This document shows, one piece after another, positions 24,546 through 33,027 of a DNA stretch of 39,817 nucleotides (position 1 is its first letter; each line of letters starts with the position of its first letter). The stretch is taken from assembly GCA_947476475.1 (NCBI GenBank), contig CANJQT010000026.1:1-39817 (forward strand). Direction: 5' to 3'. Below the pieces are notes generated by a model, which saw only the letters and a list, made by a program, of their open reading frames with translations, was not told the DNA's origin and made no database searches. This stretch comes from Paracoccaceae bacterium. GTDB lineage: Bacteria > Pseudomonadota > Alphaproteobacteria > Rhodobacterales > Rhodobacteraceae. Both the position numbers and the translations under genes were made by a program.

Positions 24546-25907
24546 TCAGGCCGCAACAACCGAAGCGTCGGGGGTTACCGCCCCGGACAGGGCTTCACTC
24601 AACTGAACGAGAAGACGCGCAGCGGTATGTGCTGTCGCGTCCCCGCTTTCATATTGCATCAGGACCAGCAGATCCTGCGCCTGTTCGAAATCTGCAATCA
24701 GCCAGTCTGCCCCGGCTTGAAGTGACGGTACGCCATCCAGCTTGGGAAGAAAGGCAGCTACCGCCAGTTGGCAAGCCTGAACGAAGTCGGAATCGCTGGA
24801 AAAACGGCCTGCCTGTACGTCCCCATTTATCTGCGCGATGGCGCTCAGCCAGATTTCAAGTACCGAATTCTTCGAATGGGTCCAGGCAGAGGCTGAAGCG
24901 GTGGGCTTGCTGATGGTCGGTGGCGGACTGGCTGGCGGCAGATCCTGAACTGCCATGGGTTGCGGCCGCGCGTCGGCCTGAACCAGCGGCGTGGCGGCTG
25001 TCAGAACCTTTGGGATCGGGGCCTGTGCAACCGGCACCCGTGGCAGCAAGGGCAGGATCTTGTTTTCAATAAGACGCAGGATCTTGGTATTTTCGGTTTG
25101 GCGCAAGTCGGCCGCGATGGTCATCGCTGCGTTGAACAGATCGTCGGCACCGCTTGAAATCCAGATGGCCTCGGGATCCTCGGCAGTGCCTTCCACCGCC
25201 TGCCACGCCAGAGTGCTGGCAACCGGCAAGACTGCGGCAAACCCCGCACCCACGGCGTCGATCACCGCCTGATGCTGGCGCAAAAGCTCTGGCTCTGCCA
25301 TGTTTTCCGTGTGGGTCAGCGCCAGTACGCTGCGTCGCTGCAAAACGCGCGGAACCCGATCCCAAATGGTGCGGTCCTGCGCGGTCCATCCGGTCCGGGC
25401 ATCAACACACCAGATCACCATATCGGCAAGCTGGGTCAGGGCAAACAGGCCCTCGGGCACGGTAGCGTCCGATTCAAAATCAGATACGTCGATCAAGCGG
25501 ACATCGCGCAGCAAATGATGATCCAGAATCAGCGAAATCACGTCGGGCTTTTGACTTAGCGCAGTAGACAGGGCCAGCCCGTCAATGGTCACGTCCTTGC
25601 GGTCCCACCAGCCCGCGCGCGTCAATTCCGTAGTGCCATGACGCAGTTCAACCGGCGGCATGCGATAGTTACGGGGGTCAACGGTCAGAAGTTCTTCGCC
25701 AAGCAGCAGATGGATCAGGCTTGTCTTGCCGCTGCGGCCAAGCCCTGCCACCGCAACCCGCACCGGCGCCGTCAGACGCGCCTGCAATTCTTGTGCAACG
25801 GCCTGCGCATCTTCAAGGTCCGCGTCAAGCGGCGCGCTGACAAGCGTCAGTCCTTGCAAGAACCGGCCAAGCAGCTCAAGCTCTTGTTCTGCAACGGGCA
25901 GGACCAT
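24546..25907 (-). CDS. Dynamin-like/TRAFAC GTPase with degenerate G3 and G4 motifs
   Basis: This 453-residue protein has a P-loop GLGRSGKTS (55-63) in VRVAVAGLGRSGKTSL and a hydrophobic core strand ADMVIWCVDA, as in the other two GTPases here. The G3 site reads LIDVSD (138-143) instead of DTPG, and G4 reads THTE (198-201) instead of N/TKxD. It may bind nucleotide but hydrolyse poorly, or act as a partner of the other GTPases. The second half is Pro-rich and then helical, without membrane segments. GGAGG lies 9 bases before the ATG. Last gene of the five-gene leftward operon. Family placement is by motif and context. Confidence 0.72.
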   Translation of the reverse strand: MVLPVAEQELELLGRFLQGLTLVSAPLDADLEDAQAVAQELQARLTAPVRVAVAGLGRSGKTSLIHLLLGEELLTVDPRNYRMPPVELRHGTTELTRAGWWDRKDVTIDGLALSTALSQKPDVISLILDHHLLRDVRLIDVSDFESDATVPEGLFALTQLADMVIWCVDARTGWTAQDRTIWDRVPRVLQRRSVLALTHTENMAEPELLRQHQAVIDAVGAGFAAVLPVASTLAWQAVEGTAEDPEAIWISSGADDLFNAAMTIAADLRQTENTKILRLIENKILPLLPRVPVAQAPIPKVLTAATPLVQADARPQPMAVQDLPPASPPPTISKPTASASAWTHSKNSVLEIWLSAIAQINGDVQAGRFSSDSDFVQACQLAVAAFLPKLDGVPSLQAGADWLIADFEQAQDLLVLMQYESGDATAHTAARLLVQLSEALSGAVTPDASVVAA

Positions 25908-25934
25908 TTCAGCGTTCCTCCGTCCTCATCTTTT

Positions 25935-26705
25935 TCAATCGGCATCCGAAGGAGCTATCGCCCCCCACACCGGCAAGAGGCTTGCCAAGGCGGACCCGTC
26001 GGCCACCGCAAGTATCGTGCCTTCAGAACTGTGCCCTACGATAAGTTGCCGATCACCTTCGGCGGCCGACCCCAGCAGAATCAAAGTTGTTTCTTCCGCA
26101 TGATCGGGCAGATCGGCATCGATCCGGTCCAGATCCGCCAGTAACGTTTCAAGACCGCCCTCCGGCAAAGTCGCAGCATCGCCTTGCAAGCGGATCTGCG
26201 CCCCATCACGACCGAACTCGGCCCGCGCCACTGCTGCGGCAAGCTGATCGTAAAGGCCAAGCGCAGCCAGATCAGTCTGCACCCCAAGATCTGCCAGAGC
26301 CGCCTCGGCGATCGTGCGCAGATCGGACGGGGGGCAGGATATGTCTTCGTCGGCGATATCGTTGGCATCACGTCCTGCACTGACCGTAAGCGGATCGCTC
26401 ATCGCGGCAAGACGGGCCAGCAGCACCGCCAGATCGCGCAAGCTGGATTCCCGCCCCCCGTCACTTTTCAGCAAAACCCCGCCATTGCGAACATTGAACC
26501 GAACCAGCCCGGCGCCTGCTTTGAACAGAAGTTGGCGCGGCAGGATTGTGCCGGAAATGGCATCCATCATCAGTGACAGACGCTTGGCAGGGCTATGACC
26601 TTCCAGGCTGCGTTCCGGGCTTTGCCGGGGCAAAGCAAATCCTTCCGCCTCTGCAAGAATGGCGGAGATTTCAGCGCTGGGGAACATCTTGCCTGAGTGA
26701 ATCAT
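25935..26705 (-). CDS. Unrecognised protein of the GTPase operon
   Basis: This 256-residue soluble protein matches no family I recognise. It is acidic, rich in Ala, Leu and Asp, with predicted alternating helices and strands and no membrane segment. The C-terminal part (EETTLILLGSAAEGDRQL, then HSSEGTILAVADG) has the strand-turn-strand look of a small alpha/beta sensor or roadblock-like fold, but this is weak. It sits 31 bases from the roadblock-like gene and 27 bases from the third GTPase gene on the same strand, so it is very likely co-expressed with them. The ATG at 26705 is preferred; an in-frame ATG at 26687 is possible. Confidence 0.65.
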   Translation of the reverse strand: MIHSGKMFPSAEISAILAEAEGFALPRQSPERSLEGHSPAKRLSLMMDAISGTILPRQLLFKAGAGLVRFNVRNGGVLLKSDGGRESSLRDLAVLLARLAAMSDPLTVSAGRDANDIADEDISCPPSDLRTIAEAALADLGVQTDLAALGLYDQLAAAVARAEFGRDGAQIRLQGDAATLPEGGLETLLADLDRIDADLPDHAEETTLILLGSAAEGDRQLIVGHSSEGTILAVADGSALASLLPVWGAIAPSDAD

Positions 26706-26736
26706 ATCCCGCCCTTCCGATTAACGGTGACCCCTT

Positions 26737-27114
26737 TCACAGGGCAACCGCAACCTGTTTTCGCACCACCAATGCCTGCTGACGCAACATCCCGGTATCC
26801 GTGCTGCGACGGCAGACGAAACACAGCGCATGGTCCGGGAAACGTTCCATTCGCAGGTAATAGTAAAGGTGCCCTCCATTATAGATCATCGCGCGGTCCA
26901 TATCCGTTGCCCCCGCCAGTCTGCCCCACTCTGCCAAGCTTTGACCCAGAAACAGACTGCTGCCAACCGACGCAAGACGGTCAAGGATTTCTTGTGAAAT
27001 CGACTTGCGACCAGTGCTGCACAGCACCAATCCGCTGGCCATGTCCAAGTAAGCAATGAACAAACAGTCGGGCGTGTCCGCAAGATAAGCGTCCATGACC
27101 TTCTTCAATTGCAT
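26737..27114 (-). CDS. Small roadblock/LC7-like protein
   Basis: This 125-residue protein has the pattern of roadblock/LC7 domains. An N-terminal helix is followed by CLFIAYLDMASGLVLCS, a long helix (SQEILDRLASVGSSLFLGQSL), and then strands AMIYNGGHLYYYLRME and HALCFVCRR with a final helix. Roadblock proteins such as MglB control small GTPases as dimers. Its position among GTPase genes supports such a role. The family call is by fold pattern only, with no diagnostic residues. AGGA lies 9 bases before the ATG; 92 bases separate it from the upstream dynamin-like gene. Confidence 0.6.
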   Translation of the reverse strand: MQLKKVMDAYLADTPDCLFIAYLDMASGLVLCSTGRKSISQEILDRLASVGSSLFLGQSLAEWGRLAGATDMDRAMIYNGGHLYYYLRMERFPDHALCFVCRRSTDTGMLRQQALVVRKQVAVAL

Positions 27115-27206
27115 ACCACTTCGTCCTTCAGGTTGGCCGCCCGTGGCGACCGCTATTTCACAGACGTGCGATCAGAAAGGCCCGTCCATGATTGTCGCTA
27201 CATCTG

Positions 27207-28898
27207 TCAGGCTGCCGAGTGGATGCGCAACCCTCCGCGCGCATCCAGTTCGCTCAAAAAGCCCTCGATAATGGCAAGCATGTCCGGAACAGTCTCTGGC
27301 TGAGGCGCACGGGCGACTACGGCGCGCCACAGGTCAAGCGTACCGCCTTCGGCCCGGACAACCGACAGCCGACCATCGGCTTGCTGTTCTTTCGCAACAT
27401 CTGCATCGGATTCGCGCGCGATGTTCTGCATCAGAAGGCCTACATCCAGTGTCTGCGCCTCGTCGGGCATATCCGCGTCGTAGTCTGCCGCCATGTCCGC
27501 TGAACGATCGGCAAACAGCGGCTGATCGTCGGAAATGATCATTTCGTCGTCTGAATCGTCTTCGACATCGGCTTCAGTTTCAAACTCAAACGTGGCAGAC
27601 AGCACGTCCTGGTCGCCATCAAATGCAAGAGCATCCATCTGTTCTGAAATTGCATCTTCAACGGCGTCTTCCATGATCGGCTGTGCCGGGATGCCCGGTT
27701 CTGCCTTTGGCAGCCGATTACGCAGCATCAGGGGTTCAATCGGTGTGATTGTTGCCTGATAATCCAATTCCATCAGGGGCGCTGTCGCAGCCAAGGGTGA
27801 CTGATCCAACCCGACCCCACCGGCATCGTCCCTCTCATCAGGCTGAACCACGCGCAACACCATCGTGTCCGCCGCCTCGCGGCTGAGTCGGGCGCGCCTT
27901 TGATCACTGTCGCCTGCGCCGGGCCGGGCAATTCTGCTGGGCAGCACCCTTGAGCCGTCGGATTGCGTGCCATCCGTATCGGCCGTGTCGTCCCGACGGG
28001 GGATCATGTCGTGTATCGTGGCCGAGGTCAGGCGCAGATCCGCGTGATCCTGCGTGCTTTCGATCTTGGTCGCGGCTTCGCGCCGCTTAGGCTTCGGCTG
28101 ATCCCGAAGATCCTCTTGATCCTCAACCACGCTGTAGCGTTCCAAAAGGCCCTTGCGGTTCGCACAAATCGCTTCAGCAATCTCGTTCAGGTTCTGCAGC
28201 AGGTCCTGCGCGCCACTTGAAAGCCAAAGATCGCCCGCTTCTCCCTCGGCGCAAGCCTTGATCGCGTCGACCGCCGAAAACGGAAGAATGGTGCGGAAAC
28301 TTGCGCCGGCCTCCCGCTTCAGGCGCGCAATCACCCGGCCGCGGTCATGGGCCGAAAGTTTGTCGGAACGGGTGGCCAGCAGCACGCTGAAGGGCCGCAG
28401 CCGGTCAGGCAGCGAGTCCCAGGCGCTGCGTTCGGATTCGCGCCAGGCTTGCGTCGCATGGGTGCACCAAATGACTGCATTCACGTAGCCTGCGGCAATT
28501 TCCCAAGTCTGACGCGGGATGTTGGGATCGGAAATGCCGGGCGTGTCCAGAAGGTCCATCGTTTCCAGCAGCGTGGATTTGCTGAACAGGCGGATGTAAC
28601 GCACGCCATTGACCGGTACCTGATGAAGCTCAGCCTGGTCGATGTCATGCCTGCGGCCGGTTTCGTCCATATAATGAGCCGACTCGTCGCCATAGCTCAT
28701 CCACACCGGGGGCAACTGCGTTGCGGTCACCCGTGTTGGCAGGACATCTTCGCCCAACAGGAAGTTGATCAGCGTGGTCTTTCCCGCGCTGAATTCACCC
28801 ATCAGGGCAATACAAGGCTTGCGGCTGGCCCAGCCTTCAATTCGTGTCATATGTTTTGCCGAAACATTGCGGTCCGTGTGCTGCATTTTGTTTGTCAT
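27207..28898 (-). CDS. Dynamin-like GTPase 2 with long acidic C-terminal region
   Basis: This 563-residue protein has an N-terminal dynamin-type GTPase domain: G1 GEFSAGKTTL (34-43), switch I threonine in VTATQLPPV, G3 LLDTPGISD (117-125) and G4 TRSDK (176-180). The motifs are intact, so hydrolysis is expected. From about residue 260 to 490 the sequence is charged, acidic and probably disordered (for example EADVEDDSDDEM). It has several Ser/Thr residues that could be kinase targets. A short helical tail ends the protein. The ATG at 28898 has GGAG upstream and lies 13 bases after the preceding gene. Confidence 0.85.
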   Translation of the reverse strand: MTNKMQHTDRNVSAKHMTRIEGWASRKPCIALMGEFSAGKTTLINFLLGEDVLPTRVTATQLPPVWMSYGDESAHYMDETGRRHDIDQAELHQVPVNGVRYIRLFSKSTLLETMDLLDTPGISDPNIPRQTWEIAAGYVNAVIWCTHATQAWRESERSAWDSLPDRLRPFSVLLATRSDKLSAHDRGRVIARLKREAGASFRTILPFSAVDAIKACAEGEAGDLWLSSGAQDLLQNLNEIAEAICANRKGLLERYSVVEDQEDLRDQPKPKRREAATKIESTQDHADLRLTSATIHDMIPRRDDTADTDGTQSDGSRVLPSRIARPGAGDSDQRRARLSREAADTMVLRVVQPDERDDAGGVGLDQSPLAATAPLMELDYQATITPIEPLMLRNRLPKAEPGIPAQPIMEDAVEDAISEQMDALAFDGDQDVLSATFEFETEADVEDDSDDEMIISDDQPLFADRSADMAADYDADMPDEAQTLDVGLLMQNIARESDADVAKEQQADGRLSVVRAEGGTLDLWRAVVARAPQPETVPDMLAIIEGFLSELDARGGLRIHSAA

Positions 28899-28911
28899 TT
28901 CCGGCTCCTGC

Positions 28912-30948
28912 TCAGGCGGCCATGTCATTCAGGCTTTTCAGAATTTGTCCGAAAGCCGCTGTCGTGTCGCGTGCGGGCTTCATCTCGGGCATCGCATCAT
29001 GGCCTTGCGCAGATGAATCTGCGCCCGACACAGAAATGCGTCGGATGGTTTCCTGATGATCCGCCAGAAAATCGTTCAAAACCGCCTGTATCTGTCCCAG
29101 AACCACAGAGACTTGGCCCTCCTGAAGCTCGGTGGTCATCGAATGCGTCTCGGTCTGGATCAGGCGGGCATAGTCCTTGGCGTAGGCCTCGTAGCCCTGA
29201 CGTTTCTGCCACCACCGCCGCCACCAGTTGCTTTGCAGGTCGAGTGCGATGGTCTTGCCAAGGCTGACGGGCGGCGGCACCTGGGGTGTGAGCGGAGGCT
29301 CGATCCTGACGACCGAGGAGGTGCCATCCGTAACCAGACCATAGACAGACTGAACATGGTTCGCCGCGTTGGCATAAAGCGCGTTGGCTTTGGCCGTAAG
29401 GCTGCGCGCAAAACTCAGGTAGGCCGATCTTTGTAGCACCCGCAGGCCGGTTGGATCGTATTGCCAAGTGCCTTGTTCGCCGTACTGGCCAAGAAAATGG
29501 ATCAGAGAGTCGGTCGCGCGCTTTACGAAGCCGATCTCGGCAGCGTCAAGACGCTGGGCAAGGTCCTTGCCAAGGCCAGCACACAGATCTGCGACTTCCG
29601 TCTCGTATTTTCTTACCAATGCCGCCATCGCCGCCTCCGGCGAGATATTGCCTTCAGGCATCGCCAGACTGGGCGCTGGCAGCCCAGGACGGCGGGCGGC
29701 CAGGGTAGCGTTGGCTTCACTGGCAAGGTTCAGGGCACCCCGGCGAACCTTTTCAACGAAACGCTTGCCAGCGCCTTCGCTGATCCGATGACCGATCGCC
29801 TGCAGCAGGGCTGGCACGCCAGAGAGCGTCCAAACGGTCTGCCATTCATCTTTCTGGGTCAGGTCCGGACGGGCGGCAGCATAGGATTCGAGTGCTGCAA
29901 GACTATCGCCGCTTAGCAGTGCCCGGTCCCCGACCAAGGCAGCTTCGCCCCACATGGCGCTGCCAAAAATGATCTCAACATCCGTGGCCACATTGAAGGA
30001 TTTCAGTGTCTGTTCGATTCCGGAGCGGATTTCGTCGATCTGAGTAGCAGGGTCAGCCAGTTCATCCACACGGTTGACGAACAGAATGATCTGGCGGCTC
30101 TCCAGATTGGCGATGATCCGCATCAGCGCAATATCAACCGTCGTCAGGGCCTGATGGGCGGACAGGACCACGACGCAAAGTTCGGACCCGCGCAAGCTGC
30201 GCATGGTGATCTGCTCGCGCATCATGAACGTATCGTTCACACCGGGCGTATCACACAATTTCAACGCAAAGTCGTATTGCGGCACGTCCAATGCAAACTC
30301 TGCCGACTTGGTGATATCGGCAAAACGCCCGGTTTTCGAGCCCGGTTCCTGCAACTCGATATCATCGCCCATGCAGACGTAACGTTCGACCAGTTCCGCA
30401 TCGATGTAGCCATAGGAATGTTCTTGCCCCAGCAGCAACTCGAAGTGCGATCCCAGCCGCGCCTTGGTCTTTTCGCGCATTGCTTCGATTTGGACGCGGA
30501 TTGCCCCCATCTCGTCTTCCGCGCCGGCGCGGTCGGCCAGTTCACCCAGACGACCGCCCCCATGGATCAGGTTGTCCCATTCAGCGCGTGAAAAGAACGT
30601 GAAGCGCGCCTTGCCGGATGCAGCACCTGTAGCCACGCCTTCATGCCTGGCGTTAATCGACAAAGTGGTGACCACCGAAGTCCATGGGTTCACGTCTGAT
30701 GGCAAAAGCCCGGGCCATCCGGCAAGCACGTTGGCCAGCTTCGATTTCCCGGCCTTCACCTGGCCCACCAATGTGACATTGGGCGCAAATTCCGAAACGC
30801 GCGCCTGCAAGGCCCTTGCACGGCTCGCGGTACGCGCATCGGCAAGGCCTGCCAATGCATCAAGATGCTGCGATAGTCCGGCAAGTGCCCGGCTGGTCGG
30901 CGCAAAGGCCTCGTTGCAGCTGCCAAGCAGATGTAGGTTCGTCGCCAC
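28912..30948 (-). CDS. Dynamin-like GTPase 1 (large)
   Basis: This protein of about 678 residues is the first gene of the operon. G1 is GQVKAGKSKL (62-71), G3 LCDTPGVND (231-239) and G4 FVNRVDE (290-296), all intact. The K-A-G-K-S form and the size resemble bacterial dynamin-like proteins. The C-terminal half is helical and carries a striking Trp/Arg patch WWRRWW (about 575-580) before a long amphipathic helix, a possible membrane-binding tip. A GTG at 30948 is preceded by GGGGG with 6-base spacing; the frame stays open to 31011, so the start is uncertain. Confidence 0.87.
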   Translation of the reverse strand: MATNLHLLGSCNEAFAPTSRALAGLSQHLDALAGLADARTASRARALQARVSEFAPNVTLVGQVKAGKSKLANVLAGWPGLLPSDVNPWTSVVTTLSINARHEGVATGAASGKARFTFFSRAEWDNLIHGGGRLGELADRAGAEDEMGAIRVQIEAMREKTKARLGSHFELLLGQEHSYGYIDAELVERYVCMGDDIELQEPGSKTGRFADITKSAEFALDVPQYDFALKLCDTPGVNDTFMMREQITMRSLRGSELCVVVLSAHQALTTVDIALMRIIANLESRQIILFVNRVDELADPATQIDEIRSGIEQTLKSFNVATDVEIIFGSAMWGEAALVGDRALLSGDSLAALESYAAARPDLTQKDEWQTVWTLSGVPALLQAIGHRISEGAGKRFVEKVRRGALNLASEANATLAARRPGLPAPSLAMPEGNISPEAAMAALVRKYETEVADLCAGLGKDLAQRLDAAEIGFVKRATDSLIHFLGQYGEQGTWQYDPTGLRVLQRSAYLSFARSLTAKANALYANAANHVQSVYGLVTDGTSSVVRIEPPLTPQVPPPVSLGKTIALDLQSNWWRRWWQKRQGYEAYAKDYARLIQTETHSMTTELQEGQVSVVLGQIQAVLNDFLADHQETIRRISVSGADSSAQGHDAMPEMKPARDTTAAFGQILKSLNDMAA

Positions 30949-31340
30949 TTTGCACCCCCATGCCCGATGCACCGTCTTTTGCCATCCGGCTCGACCAGAT
31001 TCTGGCGTCACGGATGATCGTTTCCGAGGAATGATCTTGTTGCTAAATATGGCTTAAAAAAGTCACCCACACCGGATGCACCCATTCTGGTAAGTTTTTT
31101 TCTTCCTGAACGACAAATAAGTATCGAATTCAGGACACTGAGGCCAAACCTTCACGGCGAGCGAAGCGCAGCAGTCCTTAACCCCCGTTGGCGCAATCGG
31201 CCATATGGCTTTCATTCCAACCATCCGGTGGACTGACGGCCGAGCGATCAAGCCGGGAGGTTGGGCATCCTGAACAAGGCATGGCATCGAATCCCCGCAC
31301 GCTGTACGGACATGCCCCTCGAACGCTGCCACTTGCCGCC
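30949..31340. other. 392-base region upstream of the GTPase operon
   Basis: The region lies between the GTPase operon start and the 3' end of the AraC-family gene, both on the minus strand, so it should contain the operon promoter. It includes an AT-rich part (about 31030-31130) with a T7 run at 31095-31101. No clear -35/-10 pair stands out. A 108-codon minus-strand frame at 31063-31389 overlaps the AraC gene end and looks like chance. Confidence 0.45.
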
Positions 31341-32456
31341 CTAGGCGTCTTCGCCACCACGGAAGCCGCGGGGTGTAATCCCCGCCCAACGGCGAAAGGC
31401 ATTGGAAAAGGCAGAGGTGCTTGCATAATCCAGAAGCCCCGCAATTGCATTGATTGGCGCAGAGGATTCCCGCAGCAGGTAGACGGCTTGCTCTTGCCGG
31501 ACCACTTCAAGGATTTCGGTGTAGCTTGTGCCTTCCTGCGCCAGCAGCCGCTGCAACTTCTTCTCATGCAAACCGACAATCTGGGCCACGGTTTCGGATC
31601 GGCAGATGCCGCTGCCCAACAGGCCTGCAATCGCCGAAGCGGCCATTGCCGACACGGTCTGATCGGCAGTGTGGTTACGCTCCAGACGATAACGCACAAA
31701 ATTGTCCACCAGCGTTCTGAAGAACTTCACATTCACATCGATCGGCAAGGCAAGATATTCCAACGGGAAAACGATCTCTGTCGTCGGGCTGGAAAACTCT
31801 ATCTCGCAGCCGAAAATGCGTTCATGCGCAGCAAGGTCAGCAGGCGCCCCATGGCAGAACTTTACGCGCGTGGGGTTCTTGTCGAATTGGCCGGTGACTT
31901 GCCGCATCATCAGAACCGCAACTGCCAGCTTGGTTTCAATCACCTGACGGTTCATCGGCACGGGCCCGCTGAATTCATAGCGCATGGTCGCCTGGTTTTT
32001 CGACAAGTCGCAGTCCATCGTCAGATCAAAGGCATTGGTGTGTTGATCTAGATATTTCGAGGTCTGTTCAAACCAGCCTTGCGCGGTTTTCGAAAAATAG
32101 GCCATCAACATGATCGGCCCCAAGGCCTGAAAGCGCGGCGCCAGCGATTCCGCCCATTCAAGGCCGAAACTCGGGTTCTTTAGGCTGCGCGTCGCAAGTT
32201 CCACCAGATGGCTGTACTTGCGAAAGTCGATCAGCCAGTCGGGGTGGTCCAGAACGTTCGGCGCAATCCCGCTTTCTGACAGAAGTTTTGCTGGATCGCC
32301 GCCTTGCGCTGCGACGAAAGTATCGAAGCCAATCAGTGTTGCAGCCCGGATATAACGCCTGTCGGCCTTTGCCGATTTCTTGGCCGCATCGACACGACCA
32401 GAAGGCGAAGGAAGTGTCATCTGATCGGCGATGGCGTCATCTAGCAGGACTGGCAC
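31341..32456 (-). CDS. AraC-family transcriptional regulator with N-terminal arabinose-binding-like domain
   Basis: This 371-residue DNA-binding regulator has an N-terminal ligand domain of the OruR/ArgR type (about 35-220, with FGLEWAESLAPRFQALGPIML). Its C-terminal AraC double helix-turn-helix (about 265-365) ends in INAIAGLLDYASTSAFSNAFRRWAGITPRGF, which is diagnostic. The GTG at 32456 has GAGG 7 bases upstream; the ATG at 32420 is a weaker alternative. It could control the GTPase operon downstream on the same strand, the aromatic cluster to the right, or neither. Confidence 0.9.
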   Translation of the reverse strand: MPVLLDDAIADQMTLPSPSGRVDAAKKSAKADRRYIRAATLIGFDTFVAAQGGDPAKLLSESGIAPNVLDHPDWLIDFRKYSHLVELATRSLKNPSFGLEWAESLAPRFQALGPIMLMAYFSKTAQGWFEQTSKYLDQHTNAFDLTMDCDLSKNQATMRYEFSGPVPMNRQVIETKLAVAVLMMRQVTGQFDKNPTRVKFCHGAPADLAAHERIFGCEIEFSSPTTEIVFPLEYLALPIDVNVKFFRTLVDNFVRYRLERNHTADQTVSAMAASAIAGLLGSGICRSETVAQIVGLHEKKLQRLLAQEGTSYTEILEVVRQEQAVYLLRESSAPINAIAGLLDYASTSAFSNAFRRWAGITPRGFRGGEDA

Positions 32457-33027
32457 GCTGTCACCTCGTCACTTCTGGTTTGCCAACAATCAGGTCGTAC
32501 ATCTGACCACCGCGCCCACAGCCGATCTCAGCGCGTTTGAGGGTCGGCGTCCGCCCCCCGGCAGCAGGCATCACGCCGACTTGACGAACGTTGATTGTCG
32601 AAGTGCGCCAGCCCGGGCACACCCATGCATCTTCAAACGACATATCTGCCCTGTAGCCGGTGGTTCTTCTAAATTGCGTTCAAAATCCCATAGTCGGGCC
32701 TCCGCGAAACGATCTTTTTCTTCGAATTTGTCAAAAAAATGGACGGGCGCCCCTTCGGTCCGGAAATATGCAGGCTATGGCAAAGAAATTCTGGACTATC
32801 GCCCAGATTGCAACATGTTCGCTCTTGCAAACCATGTTGACGCGGATGCCACCACATCGAAAGGCCGCTTCATCAACCCGGACGCTATGAAGGGGAGCCG
32901 CAGGTGGTTCGCCTGCAAATGAAACAGAGATCTTCCCAGAGCACGATGGTGAAAACGGGCTGAAACGGGGCGCTAAGACCACGGTCGGAATGGCCAGAAG
33001 CGTCTCGAAAGCGCTATCGTTCTCGCC
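32457..33027. other. 571-base non-coding region between the AraC gene and the aromatic cluster
   Basis: No credible gene is seen; short frames exist on both strands but have no family features. The part around 32660-32850 is less GC-rich than its surroundings. It carries the motif at 32741-32760 next to an A-run (32733-32739), which on the minus strand reads as a GC-rich stretch followed by T7. The region may hold promoters for the AraC gene. Confidence 0.5.
32741..32760. repeat. Motif related to 20440-20460
   Basis: GGACGGGCGCCCCTTCGGTC shares 18 aligned positions with 20440-20460. On the minus strand it can fold with GGAC/GTCC and GGG/CCC pairing and is followed by ATTTTTTTG, so it may work as a terminator. 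Its copy flanks the other side of the kinase/GTPase region. Confidence 0.4.

Noticed and set aside
31063-31389. 108-codon minus-strand frame upstream of the GTPase operon
   Set aside because: It overlaps the 3' end of the AraC-family gene and shows no family features.
32431-32922. 163-codon plus-strand frame between the AraC gene and the aromatic cluster
   Set aside because: It begins inside the AraC gene on the opposite strand and has no conserved motif.
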